This document shows, in pieces, positions 35,652 through 44,035 of a stretch of 64,000 nt of DNA; the first letter of the stretch is position 1; every line of letters starts with the position of its first letter. Location: contig JACMLY010000152.1 in the NCBI GenBank assembly GCA_014379345.1, forward strand, positions 22,119 to 86,118, given 5' to 3'. The translations under genes were made by a program, and so were the position numbers. The DNA is from Chitinophagaceae bacterium. GTDB taxonomy: Bacteria; Bacteroidota; Bacteroidia; Chitinophagales; Chitinophagaceae. The notes under the pieces were generated by a model. That model worked only from the letters and a program-made list of their open reading frames with translations, was not told the origin of the DNA and made no database searches.

Positions 35652-35716
35652 AATTGCATTTATGCAATTGAGGGCAACATTCTCGTATTCTTCAGGGCCT
35701 GCAATTCTGTTCAGCA
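35643..35716 (+). repeat. attC-like cassette repeat, copy 11 (left half)
   Basis: TACCGCTAAAATTGCATTTATG and GCAATTGAGGGCAACATTCTCG match the left half of the main family; the right arm is not found before the next gene. Confidence 0.55.
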
Positions 35717-35846
35717 GAAAAATTGGCATGGGAGTCTTTTTGTCGCCTTTTCGCTTTCACAGAATTGCACTCCAAAAAATAGCGTTTCCAAAAACAGGGA
35801 AATCCAAAGTGAAACAACTTTAAATAATCAGATAAAAAGCAGAAAT

Positions 35847-36218
35847 ATGAAATTAGGAGCATTCTCAATTAGTCTTAATGTAAAAGACATCAAGACGTCA
35901 AAACTCTTTTATGAAAACCTTGGATTCAACGTCTTAGCGGGAAACATTGCGATGAATTATCTTATAATGAAAAATGAGAATTCATTAATTGGATTGTTCC
36001 AGGGGATGTTTGACAACAACATTTTAACCTTTAACCCAGGTTGGGATGAGAACGGAAAGGAAGTCGAATCTTTTGATGACGTAAGAGAAATTCAGCGACT
36101 TCTAAAAGACAAAGGTATCAAACTGGAAAGTGAAATAGCGACGAACACATCTGGACCAGCAAGCATTGTGTTTAAGGACCCTGACGGAAATGTTGTCTAT
36201 ATTGACCAGCACCGCTAA
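35847..36218 (+). CDS. VOC-family (glyoxalase/bleomycin-resistance-like) protein
   Basis: 123 residues, two beta-alpha-beta-beta-beta modules: FSISLNVKDIKTSKLFYENLGFNVLAGN at the start and GPASIVFKDPDGNVVYIDQHR at the end, closing with Asp/Gln/His residues near the usual metal site. Substrate unknown. Its stop codon is the CGC TAA of the next repeat. Confidence 0.87.
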   Translation: MKLGAFSISLNVKDIKTSKLFYENLGFNVLAGNIAMNYLIMKNENSLIGLFQGMFDNNILTFNPGWDENGKEVESFDDVREIQRLLKDKGIKLESEIATNTSGPASIVFKDPDGNVVYIDQHR

Positions 36219-36290
36219 ACAAAATTTAATTAAAACGGTGCCTCACATGTGGTTTTGTACCCCAATCGTTACCGGGAGGGGTTGACGGTA
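36212..36290 (+). repeat. Compact attC-like element with gene-terminal stop
   Basis: CACCGCTAAACAAAAT, then CCTCACATGTGGTTTTG, then CAATCGTTACCGGG: boxes CGCTAAAC and CGTTACCG around A/T-rich arms. It begins inside the VOC gene's last codons and is followed by a second repeat at 36305. Confidence 0.4.
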
Positions 36291-36304
36291 TTTAAAGATA
36301 AAAC

Positions 36305-36485
36305 CCTGCTAACAGGCGGCCTGCCAATGTGTGGGAAGACGTAACCTGTGTTTCAACTTTTTTAATTCTATTGAACGGCATGTCCCGCTTGACATCAATA
36401 ATTGAGTTGTACAATACGCCAGCAACATTTTATCTTTACCATCAATCGGATACCAGGGCTAAGAAAAAGTAAGAGCCGTTGACTT
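36305..36485 (+). repeat. attC-like cassette repeat, copy 12
   Basis: CCTGCTAACAGGCGGCCTGCC opens it, and GAGCCGTTGAC closes it. The interior includes TAATTCTATTGAACGGCATG and CATTTTATCTTTACC, a partial match to the main-family core. A short hairpin CCTCAC-CATAC-GTGAGG (36521-36537) follows. Confidence 0.5.
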
Positions 36486-36569
36486 AACAAATTATATTAA
36501 ACCGGTTAGACAGCTGGACAGCCTCACCATACGTGAGGTTTCAAAAAACCATCTAATAAAAATATCTGT

Positions 36570-36977
36570 ATGGGTAAATTAGTAGAAATTAAAACCAAGC
36601 CAACTTCGTCTAGTGTAACTAGTTTCATTGATAGTATATCAGATGAGCAAAAGCGCAAAGACAGTCACGTTATACTTAAATTGATGGAAAAAGCTATAAA
36701 GGAAAAGCCGAAAATGTGGGGCAGTTCTATGATAGGTTTTGGGGATGTAAGATATAAGAGCCCGGCTACCGGTAGAGAAGTAGATTGGTTCAAAATTGGT
36801 TTCTCCCCACGTAAGGCTAATTTATCATTACATCTGGGTATTGATATAAAGCAACATGCTGATGACTTGAGTAAATTAGGCAAACACAAGACCGGCGTCG
36901 GTTGCCTTTATATTAATAAACTTGAAGACGTTGACATAAAAGTTTTGGAAAAAATGATTGCTACAGCAGCAAAATAA
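36570..36977 (+). CDS. DUF1801-family protein
   Basis: 135 residues, close in layout to the protein at 23405-23836: SSVTSFIDSISDEQKRKDSHVILKLMEKAIKEKPKMWGSSMIGFGDVRYK and the same LGKHKTGVGCLYINKLEDVDIKVLEKMI ending. Two related cassettes of the same family in one array suggests repeated capture or ancient duplication. Function unknown. Confidence 0.87.
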   Translation: MGKLVEIKTKPTSSSVTSFIDSISDEQKRKDSHVILKLMEKAIKEKPKMWGSSMIGFGDVRYKSPATGREVDWFKIGFSPRKANLSLHLGIDIKQHADDLSKLGKHKTGVGCLYINKLEDVDIKVLEKMIATAAK

Positions 36978-36995
36978 AATAATTTTGTCTATGAT

Positions 36996-37136
36996 ATGTG
37001 GCGAAAAATGTACAAGAAAGAAGAAAACCGAGATCTTAATTTTCTTACACAAGACTTCGATCACCCAGACTTGCAAGATACTATAATCATGTACGTAAGG
37101 AAAAAAATATCCGCAAGATTATCCAGAAAAATGTAA
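36996..37136 (+). CDS. Possible 46-residue protein
   Basis: MWRKMYKKEENRDLNFLTQD and then FDHPDLQDTIIMYVRKKI...; basic and possibly helical. It lies between the DUF1801 gene and repeat copy 13. No family recognised and no clear ribosome binding site; weak call. The rest of 36978-37218 holds nothing else I can support. Confidence 0.25.
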   Translation: MWRKMYKKEENRDLNFLTQDFDHPDLQDTIIMYVRKKISARLSRKM

Positions 37137-37218
37137 AATAATATTTGGTATGACTTCATCCGAATTTGGGGCATATGAAAAGAGAAGAGAAGCATTTTTC
37201 AACAGATAAAAAACTTAA

Positions 37219-37365
37219 CGCACAACATTACTTTATGCCACCAGCGCGCAATATTAACCATTCTTCAGGGCTTCTAATTCTATTACCTTTATTTAGTCCA
37301 GCCACAGTGGGATTGCCAGGCTGAATAGCGATGTCCCAACAACATAAATGCCCTAACATTAGCAG
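37219..37365 (+). repeat. attC-like cassette repeat, copy 13 (main family, internal deletion)
   Basis: CGCACAACATTACTTTATG on the left and CCCAACAACATAAATGCCC before TAACATTAGC on the right. The middle jumps from CTAATTCTATTACC to TTTATTTAGTCC, so the promoter-like core seen in other copies is largely deleted. Confidence 0.6.
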
Positions 37366-37497
37366 TAGTGGCAGCTGGCTCCTTCTATAAACCTTGCAGC
37401 CAACCAAATTAACCTTCTTTTGGCTACAACAGCAGTAGATCTGGCTACTTCTATTTATTTGTTCCTATTGAACTTTACAGCATAAAAAAATAGAAAA

Positions 37498-38391
37498 ATG
37501 AAAATTAAAATAACAGGTTCACTAGGACACATCAGCAAACCGCTGACAACTACGTTAGTGCAAAAAGGACATGCCGTTACGGTTATCAGTAGCAATCCCG
37601 AAAAACAAAAGGACATTGAAGCATTAGGCGCCACCGCGGCCATTGGCTTACTCGAAGATGTTGATTTTTTGGTAGCCAGTTTTACAGGTGCAGATGCCGT
37701 TTATTGTATGATACCGCCAAACAATTACTTCGACCATAACCTTGATCTATTGGAGTATTATAGAAGAATTGGTAAGAACTACGCACAAGCCATTAAGCAG
37801 TCGCTTGTAAAGCGTGTGGTCAACCTAAGTACCATTGGTGCTCATTTAGAGAAAGGCTCAGGGATTTTACTTGGCGCTCACGATGTACAGAATATTTTAA
37901 ACGAACTACCAACGGATATAGGGATTACTCATATGCGACCCACTTCCTTCTATTACAATTTGTATGGCTACGTAGATATGATAAAGGCAGAGGGATTTAT
38001 TGCGGCAAACTATGGTGCAAATGAGAAGATACCATGGGTTTCTCCCATAGATATTGCTGCTGCAATTGCTGAAGAAATTGTCACACCACTTGTTGGCAGA
38101 AAAGTGCGATATGTAGCAAGTGAAGAACTTACAGGTAACGAAACGGCAAGCATTTTAGGCGCGGCTATCGGAAAGCCTGATTTGAAATGGCTACTTATTA
38201 CCAACGAACAAACGCTGAGTGGATTAGAAGCGGTTGGGATGAATAAACAAATTGCTGCCGGTTTAGTTGAAATGTATGCCAGCCTTTACAGCGGTTTATT
38301 ATCAGAAGATTATAACCGCAACAAACCAGCAGTTATGGGCAAAGTAAAACTCGCGGATTTTGCAAAGGAATTTGCTGCCGCTTTTAAATAA
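37498..38391 (+). CDS. NmrA-like NAD(P)-binding protein
   Basis: 297 residues, atypical SDR: IKITGSLGHISKPLTTTLVQKGHAVTVISSNPEK (cofactor loop, where Gly-x-x-Gly is degenerate as GSLGHISK), ADAVYCMIPP, VKRVVNLSTIGAHLEKGSGILLG, ITHMRPTSFYYNLYGY, and IPWVSPIDIAAAIAEEI. NmrA-like proteins often sense NADP redox state rather than catalyse. It is followed 17 nt later by an AraC regulator, making a two-gene cassette. Confidence 0.87.
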   Translation: MKIKITGSLGHISKPLTTTLVQKGHAVTVISSNPEKQKDIEALGATAAIGLLEDVDFLVASFTGADAVYCMIPPNNYFDHNLDLLEYYRRIGKNYAQAIKQSLVKRVVNLSTIGAHLEKGSGILLGAHDVQNILNELPTDIGITHMRPTSFYYNLYGYVDMIKAEGFIAANYGANEKIPWVSPIDIAAAIAEEIVTPLVGRKVRYVASEELTGNETASILGAAIGKPDLKWLLITNEQTLSGLEAVGMNKQIAAGLVEMYASLYSGLLSEDYNRNKPAVMGKVKLADFAKEFAAAFK

Positions 38392-38408
38392 CAATATTAT
38401 ATTGTGAC

Positions 38409-39326
38409 ATGGCAAACACGCAACTTCATAGATTTAAAACGATAAGTGAATTTCACCAGTTTAGAGAATTACCTAAACCAGAGCATCCATTGATCAGCGT
38501 GATAAATTTAGAATTTATAAAGCAGTTGCCTGCCAATGAAATGAGTTTCGTAAAGAATTTCTATTCCATTGCATTGAAAAGGAACTTTAATGCCAAGATG
38601 AAGTATGGTCAGCAGGATTTTGATTTTGATGAAGGCATTATGTTCTTCATGTCACCTGGTCAGGTTTTGAAAATTGATGTTGAGAAGGATACAGCATTAA
38701 AACAATCGGGATGGATGTTATTGGTTCATCCCGACTTTTTATGGAATACGCCTATGGCTAAAACTATAAAGCAATACGAATATTTTGACTATTCGGTAAA
38801 TGAAGCTTTGTTTCTTTCAGAGAAAGAAGAAACAATCATTGTTGGCATTATGCAAAGTATTCGGCAGGAGTATCATTCAAACATTGACAAGTTTAGTCAG
38901 GATATAATTATTGCTCAATTGGAATTATTGCTGAATTATGCTGATAGATTTTACCACCGCCAGTTTATAACAAGAAGAATAACCAACCATAATATCCTGA
39001 ATCGTTTGGAAGATATTATTACGGAATTTTTGAGTAGTGATTTATTGGCAAAAAGAGGATTACCCTCTGTCCAATACGTTGCGGAAGCCTTAAACGTATC
39101 CCCGAATTATTTAAGCGGATTACTGAAGGTATTGACAGGGCAAAGTACCCAACAACATATACACAATAAATTGATTGAAAAAGCGAAGGAAAAATTATCT
39201 ACCACTGATCTATCGGTAAGTGAAATTGCATACGAATTAGGATTTGAACATCCGCAGTCTTTCAGCAAGTTATTCAAGACAAAAACCAATCTTTCGCCTT
39301 TGGAATTTAGAAAATCGTTCAATTAA
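38409..39326 (+). CDS. AraC-family transcriptional regulator
   Basis: 305 residues. The N-terminal half is a cupin-like sensor (MSFVKNFYSIALKRNFNAKMKYGQQDFDFDEGIMFFMSPGQVLKI). The last about 100 residues carry two helix-turn-helix motifs (VQYVAEALNVSPNYLSGLLKVLTGQS, LSVSEIAYELGFEHPQSFSKLFKTKTNLSPLEFRK). It probably controls the adjacent NmrA-like gene, by proximity. Confidence 0.92.
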   Translation: MANTQLHRFKTISEFHQFRELPKPEHPLISVINLEFIKQLPANEMSFVKNFYSIALKRNFNAKMKYGQQDFDFDEGIMFFMSPGQVLKIDVEKDTALKQSGWMLLVHPDFLWNTPMAKTIKQYEYFDYSVNEALFLSEKEETIIVGIMQSIRQEYHSNIDKFSQDIIIAQLELLLNYADRFYHRQFITRRITNHNILNRLEDIITEFLSSDLLAKRGLPSVQYVAEALNVSPNYLSGLLKVLTGQSTQQHIHNKLIEKAKEKLSTTDLSVSEIAYELGFEHPQSFSKLFKTKTNLSPLEFRKSFN

Positions 39327-39327
39327 C

Positions 39328-39460
39328 AACACCGCTATCAATAGTATTGCAATTGCAAAATACGGGCCGGCATTGAAGCAATGACCATTTTATGGCTCAC
39401 TGGCATTTGTGCGGGCTTGATCAGCATGGAGGAACATTTGTCTGTTAGACAACTCAGTTA
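39328..39460 (+). repeat. attC-like cassette repeat, copy 14 (fifth family)
   Basis: CACCGCTATCAATAGTATTG then AATACGGGCCGGCATTGAAGC. It shares CAATACGGGC and CATT(T)ATCGCTCA blocks with copy 15. The right end is unclear. Confidence 0.4.
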
Positions 39461-39690
39461 CAAGCCAAAATCCTATTCTGAAATTTGAATAACAAATGCT
39501 AATGGCACAAAACGTCTTTCACGACTGAATGCAGGTTGAACCAACTACAAACGAAACGCCTTCTGACCGCATCGGAACTGGCTGAGAGATTTATAACAAG
39601 GGATTGGCGTAATAGCAGGTGAAGCGCTTCGTATCTTCGATAACTATACTTTTGCTGTTTGGAAGGCGACCCCTTCACGCAATCATAGAA

Positions 39691-40173
39691 ATGACTATGG
39701 GTACAAATTCAAACGTTCATACGAGACTTGCAACTATTAACGACCAGGATTTTATTACTTCATTACTTCCTCGACTAACGGAATTTGGACCGCCTTCTTG
39801 GCGCGATGTGGCTGGAATGATTTCTACTGATACACAAATATTAGTTGCCAAACTTAGCAATATTCACCCTGGAACAATAATATTGGTGGCGGAGGACGAC
39901 CAAAAGATCCCATTGGGATTTATTCATTTACAGGGCGGAAATGATTATTACTATAAAGAAAAACATGCTCATATTTCAGATGTAATAGTAGTAGATAAAG
40001 CAGCGGGAAGGGGTATTGGACTTATACTGATTAGGGAAGGGGAAGCTTGGGCACGTGCTCAGGGTTTTCGCTGGCTCACATTGAGTGTGTTTGCGCAAAA
40101 TGTCAGGGCAAGAGAACTTTATAGCCGCCTGGGTTATGGAGAAGATATTATGAAATATGTAAAGGAGCTGTAG
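39691..40173 (+). CDS. GNAT-family N-acetyltransferase
   Basis: 160 residues from ATG 39691; an in-frame ATG at 39619 adds a hydrophobic N-terminal stretch not expected in this family. TRLATINDQDFITSLLPRLTEF, IPLGFIHLQGG, and the acetyl-CoA loop VVDKAAGRGIGLILIREGEAWARAQGFRWLTLSVFAQNVRARELYSRLGY are typical. Substrate unknown. Single-gene cassette. Confidence 0.87.
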   Translation: MTMGTNSNVHTRLATINDQDFITSLLPRLTEFGPPSWRDVAGMISTDTQILVAKLSNIHPGTIILVAEDDQKIPLGFIHLQGGNDYYYKEKHAHISDVIVVDKAAGRGIGLILIREGEAWARAQGFRWLTLSVFAQNVRARELYSRLGYGEDIMKYVKEL

Positions 40174-40191
40174 TTCGTGCAGCAAACGGGG

Positions 40192-40390
40192 CGTGCAACA
40201 GTACATCTGCACAATACGGGCAGTGCAATGAAGCAATAACCACTTTATCGCTCAATACCGTTTGTCCGCGCCTGACCAGCATCGGTGCAAATTTGTTCGT
40301 AATTTGTACTTTGGTTTTTCAATTAACTGCAGTTCCGGGCAGACCAGCATCAAATCCCCGTACTTCGACAATGCAAATCGTTGTGCGTAC
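40192..40390 (+). repeat. attC-like cassette repeat, copy 15 (fifth family)
   Basis: GTGCAACAGTACATCTGC and CAATACGGGCAGTGC on the left; AATCCCCGTACTTCG and GCAAATCGTTGTGCG on the right. Blocks such as TGCAATGAAGCAATAACC are shared with copy 14, which defines this family. Confidence 0.5.
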
Positions 40391-40451
40391 CCCTTTTTCG
40401 AACCCATAGAAACCATTTATAATTTGTTTAACCATCCTTAAATAATATGCT

Positions 40452-40871
40452 ATGCGTAGTGTACAATCAACTTTACTTTACAAATGGTTTGATGAAGTTT
40501 GGAACAAAAGCGATGAAGATGCAATTGACGGATTAATGACCAATGACTCAACGGCACAAGGTATTCTGACTGATGATCAGCCCAAAGGCGCAGAAGGCTT
40601 TAAAATTTTTTTCAAAGACTTCAAAAGTCGATTTCATGATATTAAAATAGATGTAGACGATGTTATTTCTCAGGACGATATTGAATCAGCCAGAACAACT
40701 GTATCAGCTATCCATACAGAAAGCGGCAAGAATGTAAGATTTTCAGGCATGTGTATGGTAAAGATCGTAGGAGGAAAAATTGCAGAAGCCTGGAACAATT
40801 ATGACTTTCTAAATTTATATGAACAATTAGGACAAAAGCTCACACCGGTAGAATCCCAAAAGCAAACTTAA
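40452..40871 (+). CDS. SnoaL/ester-cyclase-like protein
   Basis: 139 residues. LYKWFDEVWNKSDEDAIDGLMTNDSTAQGI and KGAEGFKIFFKDFKSRFHDIKIDVDDVISQDDIESARTTVSAIHTESG, ending VGGKIAEAWNNYDFLNLYEQLG, are diagnostic of the SnoaL-like ester cyclase family. Substrate unknown. Single-gene cassette. Confidence 0.88.
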   Translation: MRSVQSTLLYKWFDEVWNKSDEDAIDGLMTNDSTAQGILTDDQPKGAEGFKIFFKDFKSRFHDIKIDVDDVISQDDIESARTTVSAIHTESGKNVRFSGMCMVKIVGGKIAEAWNNYDFLNLYEQLGQKLTPVESQKQT

Positions 40872-40872
40872 G

Positions 40873-41087
40873 GCGGCGTACAAATTTCATTTATGCAATT
40901 GCCGGTGACAATGGACGCGCCTTTCAGCACCTGTAATTCTATCTGTTCTGCTCCGGCAGACATTTTTTCAGCTAGGCTTTTGAATAAGACTGGAAAGCAT
41001 AACATTTTCATTTATGCCATTGGGGCGCCACAAAGTGACAACACTATACAAGCCCTCTAAAATCATAAACGCGAAAACGTTAACGGG
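40873..41087 (+). repeat. attC-like cassette repeat, copy 16 (two left ends)
   Basis: A main-family left end (GCGTACAAATTTCATTTATG) is followed about 130 bp on by a second one (GCATAACATTTTCATTTATG and CCATTGGGGCG), then by one right end (CATAAACGCGAAAACGTTAACGGG). It looks like a tandem fusion with the internal part of one copy deleted. Confidence 0.6.
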
Positions 41088-41202
41088 TAGTAATCCGAAC
41101 ATCTCACCCTGATTCTTTTAACTAGTAATCAGAAGAGTAAATTATATTTTATACATCGGCACAAAGTCCTTACTGTTAGGGTTAATTATAAAAAAATAAA
41201 CA

Positions 41203-41571
41203 ATGAACCACAAAGCCATATCAATCCGACCATTCATCGGTGCTAAAGACTATGAATTGTCAAGACGCTTTTATCAGGACTTAGGTTTTGAAGAAACAAT
41301 CTTATTTCATGATATGTGTTTATTTAAAATTGATCAAATCGGATTTTATTTACAAAAGGCATACGTCCAGGACTGGATAGATAATTCAATGATCTTTTTA
41401 GAAGTTGATGATATAGATCGGTATTGGAAAGAACTTTTGGCTTTAGATCTCACGACAACATATCAAGGCGTAAAACTAACCCCTATCCGAACATATGATT
41501 GGGGCAGGGAATGCTTTATGCATGATCCATCTGGAATTCTCTGGCACTTTGGACAATTTAACAACCGCTAA
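41203..41571 (+). CDS. VOC-family (glyoxalase-like) protein
   Basis: 122 residues: ISIRPFIGAKDYELSRRFYQDLGFEETILFHDMCLFKI and a second module closing GRECFMHDPSGILWHFGQFNNR. The typical E/H metal ligands are partly visible (FLEVDDIDRYWKEL). Substrate unknown. The stop codon is the CGC TAA of the following repeat. Confidence 0.87.
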   Translation: MNHKAISIRPFIGAKDYELSRRFYQDLGFEETILFHDMCLFKIDQIGFYLQKAYVQDWIDNSMIFLEVDDIDRYWKELLALDLTTTYQGVKLTPIRTYDWGRECFMHDPSGILWHFGQFNNR

Positions 41572-41600
41572 CAAGTGGTTTTTGTGCAGGCGGAGCGAAC
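41563..41600 (+). repeat. attC-like cassette repeat, copy 17 (left end, third family)
   Basis: AACCGCTAACAAGTGGTTTTTG then TGCAGGCGGAGCG, the same opening as copy 7. No closing arm is found before the next gene 49 nt later. Confidence 0.5.
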
Positions 41601-41648
41601 GACAATTTGCTTATCAAAGAATAACTGATAAAATAATCCTCATCACTT

Positions 41649-42017
41649 ATGACAGAATGTGTCCCTTTTTTAAAAGTTCGCAACATAGAACTAACTATAA
41701 AATGGTTTGAGGACATTGGCTTTACGTGTACAGCCACTAATCATATATGGGAGCCGGACTGCGAACTCAATTGGGCAAGGTTAGAATGGAAAGGAGCTGC
41801 ATTTATGCTTGGCCCGGATGACAGGAGCTCAATCCCAAAAACCAAAGACACGAGTATTTGGTTTAATGTGGATACAATCGACGACATTATTGAAAACCTT
41901 AACAGTAAAAATATTAAAGTAGATATTGAACCTGAGACTTTCTATGGAAGAAAAGTAGTTACGTTCAAAGATATAAATGATTTTGTTGTATCATTTTCCT
42001 GCGAATTGCTCCGCTAA
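41649..42017 (+). CDS. VOC-family protein
   Basis: 122 residues, one VOC domain: VPFLKVRNIELTIKWFEDIGFTCTATN, LEWKGAAFMLGPDD, and IWFNVDTIDDIIENLNSKNIKVDIEPETFYGRKVVTFKDINDF. Different from the VOC gene just before it. Substrate unknown. Its stop codon is again CGC TAA shared with the repeat. Confidence 0.85.
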   Translation: MTECVPFLKVRNIELTIKWFEDIGFTCTATNHIWEPDCELNWARLEWKGAAFMLGPDDRSSIPKTKDTSIWFNVDTIDDIIENLNSKNIKVDIEPETFYGRKVVTFKDINDFVVSFSCELLR

Positions 42018-42230
42018 GCTGGCTCGAACTATTTCCTCATTTTTCAGGGCGTGAGATTAACGCCTTCATCAGCACCTGTAATCCTATAAACTTCTGTTCA
42101 AACGGATGTTTTTCTACTGATCTTTTGAATATGACTTGTACTATATATCTTTATTGAGTCGCGCAACTGCGGGGTTGTCCAGCTGACGATTAACCACGCC
42201 CTGATACCATGATTCCAAAAACGTTGGCTG
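42010..42230 (+). repeat. attC-like cassette repeat, copy 18 (main family)
   Basis: CTCCGCTAAGCTGG on the left, CACGCCCTGATACCATG and CCAAAAACGTTGGCTG on the right. The interior has TTTTGAATATGACTTGTAC and TATATCTTTATTG (42144-42156). One of the fullest promoter-like cores in the array. Confidence 0.65.
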
Positions 42231-42258
42231 TAAGTTAGTTCCCGATTAAAACACTCAA

Positions 42259-42888
42259 ATGATTAAAACTTTTGCATTTCTCCTGGCAATCTCAATCTCA
42301 AGCTCTCTGCTCAGCCAAACTTTTGAAGGGAGAATAGTTTACAGGAATTCTTACAATAGCAAAATACCAAACATGACCACCCGTCAATTTACTTCCATGA
42401 TGGGTGACACACAGGAATACCACATTAAAAAAGGAAACTACAAATCGGTATCCAATGGAACTTTATTTCAATGGCAACTTTACATTAATCGAGATAATAA
42501 GCTGTATAGTAAAATGGCTAATTCCGACACTATCCTTTGGAATGACGGCGCACTAAACGCAGATAGAGTTTTAAGTGCCGTCCTTAACAAAAATGTTTTA
42601 GAAGTCCTGGGTTATAAATGTGACGAATTGGTACTGACCTGTAAAAGCGGGATACAAAAATATTATTTCAATTCTCAACTATCCATTGACTCCAAACTTT
42701 ACGAGAAGCATAAGTATGGCAACTGGTTTGAATTTCTATTCAGAACAAATGCAGTACCGTTGAAGTCCATAGTAGATACTGATCAATTGACATTAGAAAG
42801 TGTTGCAATAAAAGTAACACCATCCCAACTCGACACAAGGATGTTTGCATTGCCTGCTAAAGCAGGGATAGCGAAAAGCCCTTATTGA
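42259..42888 (+). CDS. Exported protein of unknown function
   Basis: 209 residues: signal peptide MIKTFAFLLAISISSSLLSQ, then a beta-rich mature part (FEGRIVYRNSYNSKIPN, KGNYKSVSNGTLFQWQLYINRDNKLYSKMANSDTILWND) that resembles the lipocalin-like GLPGLI/DUF4412-type exported proteins of Bacteroidota, with low certainty. Followed 41 nt on by a membrane protein gene. Confidence 0.7.
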   Translation: MIKTFAFLLAISISSSLLSQTFEGRIVYRNSYNSKIPNMTTRQFTSMMGDTQEYHIKKGNYKSVSNGTLFQWQLYINRDNKLYSKMANSDTILWNDGALNADRVLSAVLNKNVLEVLGYKCDELVLTCKSGIQKYYFNSQLSIDSKLYEKHKYGNWFEFLFRTNAVPLKSIVDTDQLTLESVAIKVTPSQLDTRMFALPAKAGIAKSPY

Positions 42889-42929
42889 CGAAGAAAGCCA
42901 ATACAGATAGAATATTAATCAAAAGTAAA

Positions 42930-43349
42930 ATGACGATAGCAAAATATCTTTGGGAAATAGGTTCGATAATTTTTGCATTTTTGGGTTCGATTCACCTTTA
43001 TTACACTTTCTTTACCAATAAATTTTATTCGCGAAATGAAAAAATGGTTCAAGAAATGAAAACTTCTTTTCCAATACTTACGAAAGACACAACAATGTGG
43101 AAAGCGTGGATTGGGTTTAATGCAAGTCATAGTAGTGGGATCATTTTTATTGGGATACTCAATTGTTATCTGGCAGCTCAGTATTTCAGTGTCTTACAAT
43201 CCGACCATTTCTTTTTTATTTTCAATATCCTGACAATTTGCTTTTACGCTTTTTTAGGAAAAAAATATTGGTTCAAAATTCCTCTAACGGGAATATTAAT
43301 AGTGTTAGCCTGCTTTATTGTTTCATACATTTCGACTATTGTAAACTGA
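42930..43349 (+). CDS. Small membrane protein (LIC_13387-like)
   Basis: 139 residues from ATG 42930 (a TTG at 42885 would extend the protein back over the preceding gene's stop codon). Four predicted helices (about 9-26, 72-94, 97-113, 117-136). The segment HLYYTFFTNKF...TTMWKAWIGFNASHSSGIIFIG recalls the LIC_13387 family from memory. Unknown function. It lies in one cassette with the exported protein. Confidence 0.7.
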   Translation: MTIAKYLWEIGSIIFAFLGSIHLYYTFFTNKFYSRNEKMVQEMKTSFPILTKDTTMWKAWIGFNASHSSGIIFIGILNCYLAAQYFSVLQSDHFFFIFNILTICFYAFLGKKYWFKIPLTGILIVLACFIVSYISTIVN

Positions 43350-43374
43350 TAACAGGCAGAAAAGACCGAATGAA

Positions 43375-43415
43375 CGACATGGTTTTTGTGTTATGGCATA
43401 ATCACCTAAAATCCA
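43375..43415 (+). repeat. Third-family repeat remnant
   Basis: CGACATGGTTTTTGTGTTATGGC is a diverged left end of the type seen at 28651 and 41570. No right arm found. Confidence 0.35.
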
Positions 43416-43470
43416 TATTCATTGAGATAATTCTTTAGATCCCATCAAGTTGTAAATTAACAATGGAGCA

Positions 43471-43911
43471 ATGGACAATGATACTGTTACAATTGACATC
43501 TCTATCACTGCGCCCGTAGAAAATGTATGGAAAGCCTTGACTGATTCAGCTCTGATTTCAAAATGGTTTGGATCCGATCCTAATGGTAAAGTGATGAAAG
43601 CTGACCTTGATGTACGCATAGGTGGGGCTTTCGAAGTAACTTTTAGAGATGCGGATCAAACCGAGCACACCTGTAGTGGAATTTATGTTGATGTGAAGGA
43701 ATTCAGTAAACTTTCTTTCAGTTGGACGTGGAAAAGTGAACCGGGTGTTCAAACGTTCGTCACTGTGGCACTCAGTTCTGAAAAGAATCTAACCCGAATG
43801 ATATTTCAACATGCTCATCCCGGAACTGCATCTAAACATGACTACTTAAATGGATGGAATGCCACCTTTGTAAAACTTGAACAAATGCTGACCGGAAAAA
43901 AAGCGATATGA
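43471..43911 (+). CDS. SRPBCC/AHSA1-type protein
   Basis: 146 residues: VTIDISITAPVENVWKALTDSALISKWFGSDPN, IGGAFEVTFRD, GIYVDVKEFSKLSFSWTWK and the C-terminal helix HDYLNGWNATFVKLEQML form a START-like hydrophobic-ligand-binding domain. Function unknown; often paired with ArsR regulators (as at 63312), but here alone. Confidence 0.9.
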   Translation: MDNDTVTIDISITAPVENVWKALTDSALISKWFGSDPNGKVMKADLDVRIGGAFEVTFRDADQTEHTCSGIYVDVKEFSKLSFSWTWKSEPGVQTFVTVALSSEKNLTRMIFQHAHPGTASKHDYLNGWNATFVKLEQMLTGKKAI

Positions 43912-44035
43912 TAGCTTACTTTTTTTTGCTTGCAAAACACATTCACTAATCATACCTCAACTGCGTTTTTGGATTTCATTTCAATCCATATCTCTGAATG
44001 CCTTACCATTTGCTTCTGTAATAGACAAATTCACC

